Positions 10,880 through 23,520 of a DNA stretch of 64,000 nt are shown here, piece after piece (position 1 is the stretch's first letter; each line of letters starts with the position of its first letter). Both the position numbers and the translations under genes were made by a program. The stretch comes from Bathynomus jamesi (Eukaryota; Arthropoda; Malacostraca; Isopoda; Cirolanidae): positions 811,001 through 875,000 of the forward strand of contig JAJOZX010000997.1 of NCBI GenBank assembly GCA_023014485.1, written 5' to 3'. A model generated the notes under the pieces. That model made no database searches and had not been told where the DNA came from. It worked only from the letters and a program-made list of their open reading frames with translations.

Positions 10880-12800
10880 CAAACAAAACATCTTTATTGC
10901 GGATCATTCACAATCTATAGCCACTTAACCTAACATACAAGTACAATCTTACATATACACTGAACTTAATACAAAAATAAGGCCAACATAGCCACTTAAC
11001 CTAGCATACCGGCATACTGTTTGATTAATTATCTGACAATTTTATGTATATTGTTATTACACGAGACATCTTATAACGCTTATTATAACATAGCCACTTA
11101 TTATAACACAACTTAATATGCATTATATAATCTTCGCTACATTACAAAAATAAGGTATTGTAAACGAGCAGTCGTCTGAACCAAGACTGCCATATAGGTG
11201 AGAGGTACACTGTCTGAAGACAGGACATTGTACAATAACATTAGAGCTGTTTTGGGTCCTAGTAATGAAATTATATATATTCTTCCGGATTAACATTTGG
11301 ATGGTAGGTAGGTAGGTTACGCGTAATAAACATAAAACTGGCACTGCACCATTTTGGTTCCCTACCTAGCTTACGAAAAATATTATTATAACAGAGTTTA
11401 TTCATAGCAGTTTTTGTATACATAGTTCTACCACAGATGGGATGTATACAATGCAGTACAGTAAGTTCCAAAAATATAAGTTTTAACTGATTCTGAACAC
11501 ACCAAATTTCCTTACTAGCGTAGCATGTTACCCTGCACATACAGTTTTTTATGTTGCTTCTCAATATCAAGTTCATCTCGCAGCTCGTGAGTAGTTGCAT
11601 GTGTCAAAAGACCCTCATGATACACCTAAAAATCAAAATGCAAATCTTTGCCCCATTATAGGTGGTCATTTTCTATACCATATTGTTCACATATCTCTAA
11701 TAGTACTCTCAGCCCATGGGGAGAAGTTGACAGAAGAAAAAGGTCATCAGCATACATTAAATTATTAATTTTTTCTTTTCCAATGACACAGCCAGTATGT
11801 GCAGTTTTTAGTTCATTGGTAAGGTCATCCATGTATATACAGAAAAGATAGGGTGATAATATACCCCCTTGCCTAACACCATTAGTTACCTTAAAACCTG
11901 GTGATACAGTGCTTTACCATCTTACAAACATGGTTTGCTCTGTATACCAGAATACAAGTATCCTAAGTATATATTTAGGTACCCCTCGACACAAGAGTTT
12001 TTTGAAAAGTTTGTGATGGTTAACTCTATCAAATGCTTTTGATGCATCCAAAAAACAGGACTATACATTGCGACTTGACATCTTGTACTTTAGGACGGCT
12101 TTCTTTAGCATATAAATATACATGTCGGTACCATGTTTCACTCTAAAGCCAAACTGATTGTCATAACTTCATAAGTCTGGAAGTAAGTACTTATCCTATT
12201 ATAAATGACAAATTCTAACACCGTAAAAAGTATACTAGCAAGTGCTATTGGCCTATAATAATTATTCTTATCACAGATACTAGCACCCTTTTTTTTTTAA
12301 CAACTGGCAACAATACAACTGACAAAATGGACTGTGGCAAATAAATACCCATGTATCATACAGCTTGTGAAACACATTGCAAGCATAGGTATTATACGAG
12401 GGCTACAACATTTTAAATGTTCTGTTTGTATGCCATCTAGGCCACAACTTTTATCATGTAACTTATGAATAGCCTGCCAGATTTTTGAGTCATTAATTAG
12501 TAGCTCCTCAGAGCGTTCTACATTTAGGTATATATTTAGGATATCCACCCCGAGAAAATTAAATAGAGTTTCATAACGATTTTTCCACAGTGCAATGTTT
12601 TTTGCACCATGTACACCCTCTATTACATCTGGCAAGGTAAGAGTACTATTGTTAATTTTATTAATATCCTTCCAGAATTCCTTACTGGAAGTATTGCTAT
12701 TGCCTAATTTTCTGGCTAGAGATTCTCTTCATTTTTCCTTTGTACTAGGTTCAAGGGTGCTCTTAGATGGCATGTTCAAGCGCACCGTAATACTTAAGTA
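10880..12800 (-). pseudogene. Non-LTR retrotransposon copy A (CR1/RTE-like), 5'-truncated, degenerate
   Basis: The minus strand carries, in broken frames, an RT N-terminal region (KIWQAIHKLHDKSCGLDGIQ, TEHLKCC), NNYRPIALASIL, an AFDRVNHHKLFKKLL block, NGVRQGGILSPYLFCIYMDD, then NNLMYADDLFLLS (YADD about 11735-11760) and a C-terminal region (SASFMFITRNLPTY). The 3' UTR runs to about 10880. Frameshifts throughout. It shares its 3' third with copy B (13080 onward) in opposite orientation. Confidence 0.85.
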
Positions 12801-13080
12801 GAGGTTCGATAAAATTAGTGACAAGAAACCATCAACTAACCGATACCCTGGGTGAAATGTATGTATGTAGGGCTAGTCACTAACAACCTGCCGGAAGAAT
12901 CAATGATGATAAGTAATGTGAATACGGCAGCCTTCTCTGTGCGATACCCTTTTGGGTTAACTCTTATCCCTCTGTAAAACTTTCTTTTCAGCCGAAACTT
13001 ATTTTGGGTAAGGGTCTTTTGAAATGAGTGTTCAGACTATACATGTCAAAGACACATGTAAATACTTACTGCGAGAGCCA
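12800..13080. other. Spacer between head-to-head LINE copies
   Basis: About 280 bp of unassigned sequence separating the inverted LINE copies. I see no gene. Confidence 0.5.
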
Positions 13081-13199
13081 ACGTAAAAAGCTGTATGTAT
13101 AGGGTAACATGCTAGTAAGGAAATTTGGTATGTGTTCAGAATCAGTTAAAACTTCTCTTTTTAGAACTTACTGTACTGCATTGTATACATCCCATCTGT
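13080..13199 (+). mobile_element. Non-LTR retrotransposon copy B, 5' segment before the insertion
   Basis: Matches copy A in inverted orientation (gtaacatgctagtaaggaaa; ttactgtactgcattgtata). It stops at tcccatctgt (13190-13199), which is repeated at 23521-23530 where the element resumes. Confidence 0.9.
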
Positions 13200-13436
13200 C
13201 CCTTTGCTTTGTCCGGAGCGATAGGGCGCGTCCCTCTGTGGCGAATGTGGGAATACACCTTTCTTCGGTGTAAGGGCTTTCTCTGCCCTCGTGGACCATT
13301 GGACCCGTTTGGGGACCCGGCTGATCTCCTGCTTCTTTTTCTTTCTTTCTCCTTTAACCCATTCTTTCTGGCTTCTTTCTGTTTTTTTGGCGTCGTTCTT
13401 TGGACCTTGATTTTGACCCCTTCCTTGGCCCTTGGG

Positions 13437-16400
13437 CAGTGGCGGTCCTAGCTTACATGACGCCCTGGGCGAACCTCACCTTCAGCGCCCCCCCCCTGTT
13501 CGCCAACACACACACATTCGAATCCCCCCAAAATAAAGGACAGACATAACTCTCACAAAATAACTTTTTATTGGACTAATTGTTGGAACTTCAGAACCAA
13601 AACAAAGACTCAAATTTCTGAATTTTACAAATCCTTCATCACGTAAATAGAATAACTCACTTAAGAGAATGTAATTATGATACTATGAACAGGAAAAATA
13701 CAAATTAAATTGCACAACTGCCATAAATAAACTAGAGAATCAAATTTCTAAATTGTACAAATGCTCTATCACATAAATAGAATAAGACACTTAAGAGAGG
13801 GTAATTATTATGCTACACTTTGAACAAGAAACAAAATAAATTGCACCACAGCACAACTGCCATCTAAAGCCTGACTCTTCTTACCTTCCTTGATGCAAAG
13901 TCATGAATTAAATCATCATATGAAATCTGCTCAGCAATTGTATGATTTATACTGATGATGGCTAGACCGGTAAGGCGTTCCTGTGACATAGTTGACCTCA
14001 GGTAGGATTTGATGAGCTTCAGCTTTGAAAAGCTCCTCTCTGCTTCAGCAACAGTGACTGGAAGAGTAAGACCAATTCTGAGAGCAGTCCACAAATTTGG
14101 ATATATTTCAGAGAGCTCCCTTTCATGGATAAATGTCAGCAGTTCAAGCAAGGATATGGTCTTTGATGGCAAGTCAGGCAAGTTCTTCAGCTCCTGTGCA
14201 AGCTCTCTGCCATCCAAGTCAGATTGTCCCTTAAAGTGTAGTGTAGTACTAAGGTTCACACATTGTTCTGTCAGCTCCTCAAATGTGAGATTTTGGAAAT
14301 GTGTCAGCACTCCAAACTTCTCTCCCACAATTTCCAACGTGGAAAATCTTTCCTGAATGGCTGATGTTGCAGCATCAACCACTGCATTGAAAAATGTCAC
14401 CTCCAGCTTCTTCAAAGCATCAATCAAGGGCTCATCAGATGCTTCATAGGAGAAGTGCCGCTTTGTGGACCTCAGCCGTTTTTTTTTAACACAGCCTCCA
14501 CATTCATTTGTTCACAGATATCTGTGGCTGCCATTTGTGCAGCCACAAAACCTGTTGCCCTGTAATTGCGGAGACCTCTCTCTGTTTTTTTTAGGAGATT
14601 TACTGCAACATCAACGTGCATGCTAGGAGACTGCATCTGCTTGCTCACATGCTGAATTTGGCACAACAGGTCATGCCACACCACTGAACAAATGGCGAAG
14701 CGGTATGACCCAACCTCCTCTGACAGAGATTGAGCCTCGACCTTTATTACAGAGTCTTTGGTGTGGTCCCTCACCTCGATCAGTGCATCTCTCACTGCAG
14801 CTGCCTGATATCTCAGGGGCTCCACACTCTTGATCTTGCTTTCCCACCTTGTATCAGACCACATCTTCAATGTGATGTTCACATGTTTTTTCAAAATGGC
14901 CCATCGTTGTGTGGAGGCTGAAAACAAGTTGTAAAGCTTCTGCAAGATGCCAAAGTAACTTGTGGCATCAATAGATCCCTTAGCAGCATCGGCCACAAGC
15001 AAATTCAGAGAATGAGCCCCACATGGAACAAACAGAGCTCTGGGATTAATTTCTAGGAGCCTGGATTGAACACCCTTGTTTTTTCCCCTCATGTTGGCCC
15101 CGTTGTCGTATGATTGTCCTCTACAGTCCATGAAAGGAACTTTTAGCTCCTCCAGTCTCTTCAGAATCAGAGATGCCAAATGTTGACCAGTGGACTCCTC
15201 TGCCTCCAAAAACCCCATGAAATGTTCCTTTATATGGGGCTTCCCCTCCAGTGACACAACCCGAATCACAACTCACAACTGACAACTGTTCAGTGTGGCT
15301 GATATCTGGAGTGCAATCTAGAATTATTGAAAAAAACTTTGATTGTTTGATGTCGCTCACCATTGCTGAAATGGTCTTGCTGCTCGACAAATCAATGAGT
15401 TCGTTTTGTATGTGGTGGCCGAGGTAGCTGGTGTGACTGGAGGTCCCTTTTTGGACACGGTTAATGTGCTTTTGCATTATAGGATCAAATTGTGCCATCA
15501 GTTCAACTTCTTTCAGAAAATTGCCATTTGATGGTGAGAACAATTTTTCTGTATGTCCCCTTAGTGCCAAATTCCTAACTGCCAGAGAATGCACAATAGC
15601 AGTGAGACGTGTCAGCACCGCTCTCCATCTCAACTTCTCAGCCTCCAGAAGTGCCATCTCCTGCTTGTCAATGGTCTCCCCCTTTCTCATCCTCACTGCC
15701 AGTTCTTTCCAGATTTTCATAGAATTTAGGTGTTCTGAATTGTTGTCATGTGATGTGAGCAATGAGCTTGCATGCTTCCAGTCCGAGAGTCCCAAACTTG
15801 TTAAATTTATTTTCCTCTTGGAAAATAATGTACAACAGAAACAGAAAAGGCTGTTGTTTTTTAAGGAATAGACCAACCAACTTCTGGTTATATTTTCCCC
15901 ACTAACCAATGACTTCCTGAAGTATTGATGGTGGAAACTTCTTCCGTCACTGTCGTTTCTAGGGAATACAAAAGTCAGATGGTACTTGACTCGGTCTCCT
16001 GGAAACCAGTTGTGTTCCGAATTATCTCAGTCAGAACTGAAGGCCAGTTAGCAGGGTCGGTGGACAGAGACTCATCCTCAGGAGGCGATTCTGCTCCAGG
16101 CATTTCTAATAGAAAGAACAAGAGCATTACTCATTAGTATACACACCTAAGTTAGATAACACATTATTCACAGCACTTTGTTATGGTGGTGGTGTTATGG
16201 AATTATGGTGGTGAAACACCACACATACCCAGTAACCCAGACCCAGTGATAATAACATTATAATTTATAACTGTTTGCAAAATGCTTTGCAGGGATGCAC
16301 ACACATACACATACACACACACGCACACACTCACAGACATATGTGCACACAAACTCACCTGAAGAGTCCTGCCGGGGAGAAGTAGAAGCAAATGGGTCTT

Positions 16401-17266
16401 CATCCTCAGGATCAGACTGCATTTGTGGAGACATATGTGAGGCTGAGGAGGTAGATGGCTCCTCAGCCTCAATAATGGCAGAAGTAGACGGCTTCTCATC
16501 CTGGCTAGTGGCAGAGGGTGTTCCAAAATATTTCAAAAGTGCCCCTGCAAATAGTAAAATAGAACATAACAGACCAATGCATGAATAGGCTAGTACAATT
16601 AATTTAACATGTTATTAAGCACAATTTATTAAACTTTTAGAATAGGAAACAAATGAATAATACAACCTCCTTGGTTAATGGCTAATTATATACATAATAG
16701 TACACTTCAAATGACTCAGAAAGCTATATCACAAAATAGCAGTGCAATATAGCAGTGAAGAGTAGATGACATAGCTCTATACCTTTATCTTTTGCTCGTT
16801 TCTCCTCTTCTTCTTTCTCTTTTTTCTAAACTGAGCACCTGATAGCTTTGACCTCTTCTTATCCATTTGCGGTTATTTGACAGACCTTAGTGGCTTAGTG
16901 TGAAGATTCGTTCTGTAATAAATAATATACATTTCACTATTTAACCAAACCCAGAAAAATAACATTACATATGTTAAAGTATGGGCCTTTATTCCCAATA
17001 ATATTAATCTGGAAGCATTTTGCATTGTTTAGGTCTTTTATGGGAAGGTTTATGGAAAATGCAATAGATGGTTTTTTATTAATAAAAATATATTTATTGA
17101 TCTTTTATTATTTATTTTATTTTATTTTTTATTTATTTCTTTATTTATTTATTCTTATTTTTATTCTTATTTTTATTCTTATTTTTTTTGCAGGCGCTCA
17201 TGCCGCCCCTCCACAAATGCCGCCCTGTGCGGCTGCCCATATTGCCCATATGAGGAACCGCCACTG
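13437..17266 (-). mobile_element. hAT transposon (ZMYM/TTF-type family) inserted in the leader of the LINE
   Basis: Bounded by CCCTTGGG on both sides (13429-13436, 17267-17274). Terminal inverted repeats CAGTGGCGGTCCT / AGGAACCGCCACTG. The length is 3830 bp. Carries one transposase gene on the minus strand. The 8-bp duplication is intact, so insertion is younger than the LINE that contains it. Confidence 0.97.
13864..16866 (-). pseudogene. hAT transposase gene (TTF-type zinc finger, hAT dimerisation domain), frameshifted
   Basis: Starts at ATG 16866 (MDKKRSKLSGAQFRKK, a basic head). An apparent second exon is at 16359-16544 (ALLKYFGTPSATSQDEKPST) and a third begins at 16105. The zinc-finger region reads WLVYSLKNNSLFCFCCTLFS. 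The RNase H-like core has YDNGANMRGKNKGVQSRL and VPCGAHSLNLLVADAA. The C-terminal dimerisation segment is VAEAERSFSKLKLIKSYLRS, then QERLTGLAIISI. At least two frameshifts (about 15240-15270, and about 14430-14490 beside a T8 run) break it, as does one near 16000. The shifts could be recent or assembly errors; the rest is well kept. Confidence 0.88.
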
Positions 17267-17663
17267 CCCTTGGGTGTGGGAGGTGGTTGCCCTGCACCCT
17301 TGTCGCTTTCCAACCAAACCCAAACCCTGTCCCTGCCGCTTTTCACCGCGCGTTGGATGAGAGTGGCCGCCTTTCAGGCACAGGGACTGGGTACGGGTGT
17401 ATCTCCCCTCCGTAACATCTATCGGCGGTGGGACCAAGTGTGCCCACGATTCGCCTTTCCCTTGTTGGAGTCGGTGGGTGGCTGGATGCGCGCGGGGGGT
17501 GAAGTTCTCTTTTGTTTCGCTATGGGTACTTCTCCCCTCGGCTTACGACTACTGCTTCTCATTCCCGGACTACTCCTTCTCTCAACACTCGGGTGGTGGG
17601 CAACCAGGCCCTCGAGTCCTTTACCACTGGAAGACTGCAACCTAATGGGGTTGACCCCCCCCT

Positions 17664-19454
17664 GTGGAAGCGGAACGCTTGTACTCTCATTTTCCGTTGC
17701 CGACCCCAGTCCGTCCCTCGACTATGCCCTTGGATCTACACTCTCTGGAGCAGGGGTCTCGCCCCAGCCCACTTCAGCCACCTTCGGGCAAGTCAAGTTC
17801 CACCGAGGACTTGCCCCCACAACCCGGCTTCTTGCTCTCCCCATATGCCCCCCTCACCCGCCGTCAGCCCACCTCCCAACGGAGAGAGCCTCGCGGCGGA
17901 CGGGGGAGCCGGCATTCACGGCCGTCCTATCGATCGTTGAATATCCCAGTCCATTTCGACTCTACAGCCTCCCTCTCCCTTCCAAGTATCCACAAATTCC
18001 TGGTGATTCGGCCTACATCTGGGTCCCTCCCGACCAACTCTGAACGGACGTTCCAGGCGATCCGAACCCACAGCAACTCCAGCCGCTATGACGTACGCCC
18101 ACAGAGGGATGGCTCCCTCCTCGTAAAATCACGCTCAGCCGCAGAGACAAAAGCCCTACTCTCCGTCACTGAGGTCCTTGGATGCTCAGTGTCCGTTTCC
18201 CCACACCCTCGCCTGAACCAGAGTCAGGGCACTATTTACGCCACCCGCCTGTTGTCGATCGCAGTGAACGAGCTCCTGGAGGACCTCGCACCTCAAGGAG
18301 TCACTAAGATTTATCGCTTCACATCCCGACAGGGAGGCACCCCCTCCCCCACCCCACGTCTGCTCCTTACTTTCAATACACTAATCCTCCCCGGCCGCAT
18401 TGCATGGGGTATGGGAGACCGCGCGTCATGCGAGTTTTCTATCCGCCCATACATCCCAGACCCGACCCGTTGCTTTAAATGCAATAAGTTTGGACACGTT
18501 AGCTCCGTTTGTCGGCAGCCGCATCAACTGTGTGTTCACTGTGGACGACTCGCTCACCCTGACAGGTGCCCCAACACACCCAAATGCTCCAACTGTGAAG
18601 GCGCACACCCCTCTTCATCCCGCGAATGCCTTTTCTTCAAGTTCGAGAAGGAGGTCCGAGGCCTACAAGTGACGGGCTTCCTTAGCCCCCGTGAGGCACG
18701 AGACAGGGTGCGGAGTCGGGAGGTGAGGCCGGGGGTGTCCTATGCCACTGCTCTCGGCTCTATCATCTCGGCACGCCGCCCTGGCCTGCCGCCGAACCCC
18801 CCCCCCCCAGCCACTGCTCCATGTTCCCCCCAAAGAAAATCCTCGCAGGACCCGACGGTCTCCTGTCCCCCCACCATTCCTCCTCTTCCCGCACCTCACC
18901 TGCCACGAATCCCCCAGGAGTCTGGGACCAGGACACCCAGGTCCCATCCACCTCAAACCCTGCCTTCCCAGTACTCCTTGCACACGCCCGAACCTGCCAC
19001 CCGGAGCAAGCCGTCGAGGCGGAGACGCCGGAGCGTGTCACCAGACCCTCCGGCCTTCCAACGTCTCTCTCCCTCTTCCCCTAGAACCAAGAAGACGGCT
19101 CGGACCCTCACACCGCCCATCACGTCTACTATGTCCATCTCTCCCCATCGCAGAAGTCCCACCACTCTACCCCCACAGACTCTGACAATAGTGGCTGAAA
19201 TCCACGACCCGCCCCGTACGACGAGACCCAGTCCGAACAATATCCGAGGATCCAGTGGATGCGGCCCTGGCGCAGCTGCACGGTGTGACCGAGGGAAGCT
19301 CGGCCGCGCCCACGCCCACGAGTCTCATGGATCTGCCCTTCCTCCTGGTGCCATTTTTCTCCACCCCTCCACGAGACCACTCTGGTTCACTTCCTTCCAC
19401 CCCCATAGTACTACCCCCCCAACATCCCCGCCCCCTCCTTGTCAGCCACCCTGA
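17664..19454 (+). CDS. LINE ORF1, gag-like zinc-knuckle protein
   Basis: An open frame of 596 codons. N-terminal 90 residues are Pro/Ser/Arg-rich. A central fold-like region (about 95-260) precedes three Cys/His knuckles at about 270-325: CFKCNKFGHVSSVC (CCHC), CVHCGRLAHPDRC and CSNCEGAHPSSSREC. The C-terminal 230 residues are Pro/Arg-rich. This knuckle trio is typical of ORF1 of Jockey/I-clade elements, which bind the element RNA for retrotransposition. The start is uncertain; a later ATG at 17724 is possible. Long antisense ORFs here are C-rich shadows. Confidence 0.85.
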   Translation: MEAERLYSHFPLPTPVRPSTMPLDLHSLEQGSRPSPLQPPSGKSSSTEDLPPQPGFLLSPYAPLTRRQPTSQRREPRGGRGSRHSRPSYRSLNIPVHFDSTASLSLPSIHKFLVIRPTSGSLPTNSERTFQAIRTHSNSSRYDVRPQRDGSLLVKSRSAAETKALLSVTEVLGCSVSVSPHPRLNQSQGTIYATRLLSIAVNELLEDLAPQGVTKIYRFTSRQGGTPSPTPRLLLTFNTLILPGRIAWGMGDRASCEFSIRPYIPDPTRCFKCNKFGHVSSVCRQPHQLCVHCGRLAHPDRCPNTPKCSNCEGAHPSSSRECLFFKFEKEVRGLQVTGFLSPREARDRVRSREVRPGVSYATALGSIISARRPGLPPNPPPPATAPCSPQRKSSQDPTVSCPPTIPPLPAPHLPRIPQESGTRTPRSHPPQTLPSQYSLHTPEPATRSKPSRRRRRSVSPDPPAFQRLSPSSPRTKKTARTLTPPITSTMSISPHRRSPTTLPPQTLTIVAEIHDPPRTTRPSPNNIRGSSGCGPGAAARCDRGKLGRAHAHESHGSALPPGAIFLHPSTRPLWFTSFHPHSTTPPTSPPPPCQPP

Positions 19455-19734
19455 GTACGCCCTCCCTCCCACCCGCCCGGTCCTTTTGGTACCCCCTGTC
19501 ACCACCTAGGGTCCGCCGTGAGACCCCGGACAAGCGGGGTAGCGCCACTTTTGGGGTTAACGTGCCCCCTCCTGGCCCGACCATAGAAGCCCGTCAAAGC
19601 ACTTCTGACCCTCTCAGCCCACGATGTTCCTCTGCCTGCCGTGATCCACGCCTCCGGTCTCGCTCGGCCGACTCGACCCCGCAACCTCCGCGGGGTTCGA
19701 CAGGCCGACCGATTCCTTCCCTGGTGAACGGTAG

Positions 19735-22700
19735 ATAGCCAGCCATGCTCCCGACCCAGCCTTCAATTTCGCGAACTCCAGATCTCCCTTCACACTCCAA
19801 CCTCCTAGCGCCTACACTTTTACCCATCCCCCTTCATCAACTAATGGATCCCCGAAAACCACAATAGTCCACTGGAACTGTCGAGGAATATTTGCGAACT
19901 ATGAAGGCCTTAACTCCTTGATTGCCACTTCCCGTCCGGTGTGTGTCTGTCTCCAGGAGCTAATCCTGGGGACCAGGCCCATGCCCTGCCCTACTGGTTA
20001 TTTTTGCATCGCCACCCCGCCTCCTACCTGCACTCGAAGGGGAGCTGCCATCCTCGTACACCACGCAGTCCCCTTCTACAATCTCTCCATCCGGTCCCCG
20101 CTACAGGTGACTACCGTCCGGCTCTCCCTGGATAGACAGTACACCGTCTGCTCAATCTACCTCCCCCCCACGCTCAAGTCTCCCGCGACGACCTGGTGGA
20201 AGTCGTAGAACAACTCCCCAGGCCCTTCCTGCTACTGGGCGATTTCAATAGTCGCCACCCCTTGTGGGGCGACACACACTCCACCTATATGGTCCCAACC
20301 CTGATATCTGTCATGACCGAGCTCTCCTTCGAGTGCCTCAACGATGGCTCTCCTACATTCTACCATGCCACCACCTGCACTCCATCCTGTATAGACCTGT
20401 CCCTCGTTTCAACTGATGCCCTCCTAGACTTCACATGGCAAGTCCTCCGAGAGGACCATGGAAGTGACCATCTCCCCATTCAACTCACCCTCAATCGACC
20501 TGACCAGACTGTTCGGGTACCGGTAAGGTGGGTTACTACCGTCGTTCTAGCGGCCGCAAGCACTAGCGTACCACAATCCTCCGCCTACCCCTGCGCCCGA
20601 CGGGTGCCTTGGTGGACCCCGGAGTGCGCGGAGGCCGTGCGCGCCAAAAAGAAGGCAACTCGGCGCTTCTACCGGACGCGACTCCCCATCCATCGCACGG
20701 AGATGCAGCGGGTCAGGGCCATCGCCCGCCGCACAATGAAGACAGCGCGCCGAGCTTCTTGGCGTGCCTTTGTGTCCGGCATCACCGCCAACACACCTTC
20801 GGCTACCATCTGGAAGAAGGTACGGGGTGTCGAGAGGCGACATGTCCCCTCCGGACTAACGATGGACTCCTATGTGAGCCGAAGTCGGTGGCAAACCACC
20901 TTGCTTCTACCTTCGCCGCCGTTTCTTCCTCTGCAGCCAATTCCGTACCCGCCCCTGACGATAGCCCCTCTCCACCGTCCATAGACAGCACCTACAACCG
21001 ATTGTTTACCATGCGTGAACTACAGGCGGCACTGGCCTCTCGACGATCCCCTTGTCCCGGTCCGGACGGTATTCCGTACGGCATGATCCAGCACATCCAC
21101 TCTACCTTACAAATTTTCCTGCTAGACCTATACAATTGCATATGGATAGAGGGCGCCTTCCCCTCTAGGTGGAAGGAGGCCCACGTCATCCCTATCCCCG
21201 AACCGGGCAAAGATTCCCTGAACCCCACAAACTACAGACCAATCGCCCTGACGTGTTGTGCCTGCAAGATCCTCGAAAAAATGGTCGCTACGCGATTATC
21301 GTTCGTCCTTGAACATAGCAATTCCTTCCCGTCCTACCCAGTCCGGCTTCAGACAATTCCGCTCCACCACTGATCCCTCCTGCTTCTCAGCCGAGACATA
21401 CATGATGCCTTCGACAATGGACAGTTCGTACTGTCAATTTTTTTGACATCCAGAAGGCCTATGACACCACCCGTCGAGCAATGATCCTCGGTCAGCTCCG
21501 ACATCTGGGCCTCGTCGGAGCCATGCCGACCTTCATCAGGGGCTTCCTTTCTTCCCGGACCTTTAAAGTCCGGGTGGGCTCAGTCCTCTCTGACACCTTT
21601 GTGCAGGAGGACGGGTCCCAGGGAAGCATCCTCAGTGTTCTCTGCTTCTCCGTCGTGATGAACAGGTCTCACAATGCCTTCCACCCACCATCCGCTCTTC
21701 CATTTACGCGGATGACCTTGCAATCTACTTCGCAGGGCGAGAACCGTCTGTCGTTCAACGGCAAATGCAGCTCGCCATCTACCGGGTGGAAAGGTGGGCG
21801 ATCGGTCGGTGTTTCCGCCTCTCCATCCCTAAGTCCAAGTGTATGGTCTTCAGTAGAAGAAGACCCACAACCCTTCCTCTACCCTCTGTCACATTATACG
21901 GCAGTCCTCTTGAGGTGGTACCCTCCACGCGTTTTCTGGGCATGACCCTAGACCGACGGCTCAATTGGGTTCCCCATCTCAAGCACCTAAAGCAATCCCT
22001 TCGACGCCCCCTCGCTCTCCTGGATCACCTCTCTCACACCACATGGGGTGCAGATCGACGCTCTCTTCTTCGCCTTTACACTTCCATAGTACAGTCGAAG
22101 CTGGACTATGGTAGCGCAGTTTACGGTTCAGCCTCCAACGCCCGCCTCCGTATCCTGGACCCGGTACTTAATAGAGGCCTCCGCCTCGCCACCGGTGCTT
22201 TCCGCTCCTCCCCAGCCTCCATGTGGAATGCGATCATCTCCCTCTCGCCCTCCGACGGGGTCTACTCCTCATGAGGACATACCTCCGTGCACAGAGGCTA
22301 CCTTCTTCGCTTCTGGGCACGGCGGTTTCAGAACTACCACCTCAGGGACGAAGCTGGCACTTCACTGAAGCGGTCCGCTCTTTCCTTGATCTTTTCAACA
22401 TGCCCGCCCCCTCAGTTATCCCCATTTCATTCAGCATCTACCTCCCCTGGATCCTCACCCCTATCAAGTTTTGCAAAGATCTGTGTGCCCTACCGAAGAC
22501 TACCACAAGCGCCATGATATACAGGTCACTCTTCCGCGAACACACAACCGAACACCCGGACGCAGTCGCCATTTACACAGATGGTTCCCGCTCGGAAGCC
22601 GGTGTGGCCTCCTCAGCGGTGATTCTGTCCCAGTCGCTTTCCCGGGGCGTCGGCCTGCCCCGCGAGGCCTCCGGTTTTTTTTGGCGGAACTTTTCGCGAT

Positions 22701-23355
22701 TACGGAGGCCGTCGATATTGTGCGCACCCACTCTGCCAGCTCTTTCGTCATTTATTCGGATTCCCAAAGTGCACTTCTCTCCCTAGAAAGATTTAACTCT
22801 CCTCACCCGCTCGTCTGTACCATCCAGCAAACCTTCCACTTTTTAACGACCTTCCAACACAAGACAGTCGCCTTCTGCTGGGTCCCGGCTCATGTCGGCA
22901 TCCAGGGTAACGAGGCGGCGGACCGCACAGCAAAGACGGCCTGCTCACTGCCGGCCTCCTCCCGACCCCTCCCCTTCTCCGACTTCTTCCCGACATTCCG
23001 CTCCATATGGCAGCGGGAATGAGACCAGGCCACACAAAATAAACTCCACATGATCAAGCCACAAATAGGATACTGGGCCTCCTCATTCCACAGGTCCCGC
23101 CATAAAGAAGTAATCCTAGTTCGTCTCCGCCTAGGCCACACCCACGGACACCTTATGGCGAAATCGCCAGCCCCGCTTTGCCCTACCTGCCATACCCCTA
23201 TCACTGTCATACACCTCCTGGTGGAATGCCCAAAGTTGTCCGCTCTTCGTCGCAGGTGTTTCCCTCTCTCGGCCGAAAATCCCATACCCGACGGCCCCAA
23301 CTTTTCAACGGAAGCGACTCTTCTTCCTTACTCCCATCTGCTCCATCGCATCTAA
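19735..23355 (+). pseudogene. LINE ORF2: endonuclease, reverse transcriptase, RNase H (frameshifted)
   Basis: Domains in order. APE-like endonuclease: TTIVHWNCRGIFANYEGLNS, CLQE, then after a shift near 20180 FLLLGDFNSRHPLWG and DHGSDHLPIQL. Reverse transcriptase: RSPCPGPDGIPYGMIQHI, NPTNYRPIALTCCACKILEK, DIQKAYDTT, GSQGSILSVL and SIYADDLAIYF (YADD about 21690-21720), then KSKCMVFSRR and STRFLGMTLDRRLNWVPHLK. RNase H: AIYTDGSRSEAGVASSAVIL, YSDSQSALLSLE and FCWVPAHVGIQGNEAADRTA. A C-terminal CPTCHTPITVIHLLVECP knuckle ends at 23355. Frameshifts near 20180, 20870, 21340, 21450, 21650-21690, 22250 and 22680 make it a pseudogene. Confidence 0.9.
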
Positions 23356-23520
23356 AACCGTACCCCTCCTACCCACTATCCAGCGACTGACCCTTACTCA
23401 CTCCCCTAGTCTACCACCCCCAGCACAGTAACATCACCCACTCACTGCCTCGCCGAGATATGTACCGCTCTCTTTAGGTACGAATCGGCGGTAAATCAGA
23501 GAAAAGGGGGAAAAAAAAAA

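Larger units (their letters stand above)
13200..23520 (+). mobile_element. Jockey/I-like non-LTR retrotransposon inserted into LINE copy B
   Basis: A 10.3-kb insertion flanked by TCCCATCTGT on both sides (13190-13199, 23521-23530). It has a pyrimidine-rich 5' leader, gag-like ORF1, a pol ORF2 with endonuclease, RT and RNase H, and a terminal A run (23511-23520). Subtracting the hAT inside leaves about 6.5 kb, normal for a full-length element of this type. GC content is visibly higher than its surroundings, and Pro/Ser codons are C-rich. ORF2 is frameshifted, so it is inactive. Confidence 0.93.

Noticed and set aside
18663..19505. Several minus-strand ORFs of 80-110 residues across LINE ORF1
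   Set aside because: They are antisense shadows of the C-rich Pro-coding ORF1; no motifs.
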